56,988 nucleotides of DNA from Alphaproteobacteria bacterium (GTDB taxonomy: Bacteria; Pseudomonadota; Alphaproteobacteria; Micavibrionales; Micavibrionaceae), in assembly GCA_028277665.1 (NCBI GenBank), contig JANQFU010000068.1, forward strand, positions 1-56,988, in the 5' to 3' direction. Each line of letters starts with the position of its first letter. The stretch's first letter is position 1. This document shows, in pieces, positions 56,796-56,988 of the stretch. The position numbers were made by a program, and so were the translations under genes. The notes beneath the pieces are model-generated. The model saw only the letters and a program-made list of their open reading frames with translations. It did not search any database and was not told where the DNA came from.

Positions 56796-56988
56796 CTATG
56801 GATAAGAGGGCTTTAAAATCGTATAAACCAACGTCATCCCGGCGATCGCGGTGATCCAGAGAAAACGTTTTTCTTATTTTACGCGGCGGCCCGCAGAAAC
56901 GGAGTTCTCCTCCAAAACTCCGGACCTTCGCGTTTAAACAACTCTATGACTGGATCCCGGCTTTCGCCGGGATGACGGTTGGTTTTGT
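56796..56988. repeat. Dispersed palindromic repeat, copy 3 (cut by window end)
   Basis: Begins with the same CTATGGATAAGAGG end as the copy at 46338 and continues into the CGTCATCCCGG core. An interior of about 115 bases, opened by CGATCGCGGTGATCCAG and closed by ACTGGATCCCGGC, replaces the short loop; then CCGGGATGACGGTTGG returns. The closing outer end lies beyond the window. Confidence 0.75.

Overview
The window looks like chromosomal DNA of a free-living, motile or at least chemosensing, surface-adhering alphaproteobacterium. Evidence for this is the dnaG-rpoD pair whose RpoD carries a long acidic non-conserved region, the hisZ-purA overlap, a tRNA-Ile2(CAU) after rpoD, TadE/TadG-like proteins, and a methyl-accepting chemotaxis protein. 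The exact lineage (Rhodospirillales- or Micavibrio-like) is inference. All genes appear intact, and no transposase, phage gene or CRISPR array was seen.

Layout. 1-429: gene-free repeat mosaic. 430-8167: DMT-type membrane protein and chemoreceptor (minus), inorganic pyrophosphatase (plus) and a large CHASE/PAS hybrid histidine kinase (minus). 8341-13850: AhpD-like protein, tag, dnaG, rpoD, a GNAT-like protein and tRNA-Ile2. 14000-27106: a seven-gene type I secretion locus made of a MotA/TolQ-like channel protein, a MotB-like partner, TolC, a periplasmic coiled-coil protein, a 1447-residue RTX protein, an ABC exporter and an HlyD adaptor. 27284-37045: a 3253-residue filamentous-haemagglutinin-like adhesin. 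37059-39018: a 198-base imperfect palindrome, a small ORF, smpB and dapA. 39197-44940: soluble lytic transglycosylase, then a response regulator and hybrid kinase with a sigma-54-like promoter in front. 44948-51435: metY, a hypothetical gene, glmM, an ankyrin-like gene, hisZ and purA. 51544-56740: a membrane-anchored pseudokinase, a membrane protein and three TadE/TadG-type proteins. 56741-56988: another copy of the dispersed repeat.

The most notable system is the adhesion region 14.0-37.0 kb. The order of a proton-channel-like pair plus TolC, HlyD, ABC exporter and giant RTX substrate recalls the Salmonella SPI-4 (SiiABCDEF) logic, in which a MotAB/ExbBD-like pair is coupled to a type I secretion system. 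Here it has an extra unrecognised coiled-coil protein and an RTX protein with its own N-terminal beta/coiled-coil module. It is followed immediately by a two-partner-secretion type adhesin without a TpsB transporter in the window. That adhesin is cysteine-free apart from one cysteine in its signal peptide and a pair in its last 18 residues, a layout like the C-terminal anchor of the HMW1 adhesin. A second candidate for something undescribed is the pseudokinase beside the Tad-like genes.
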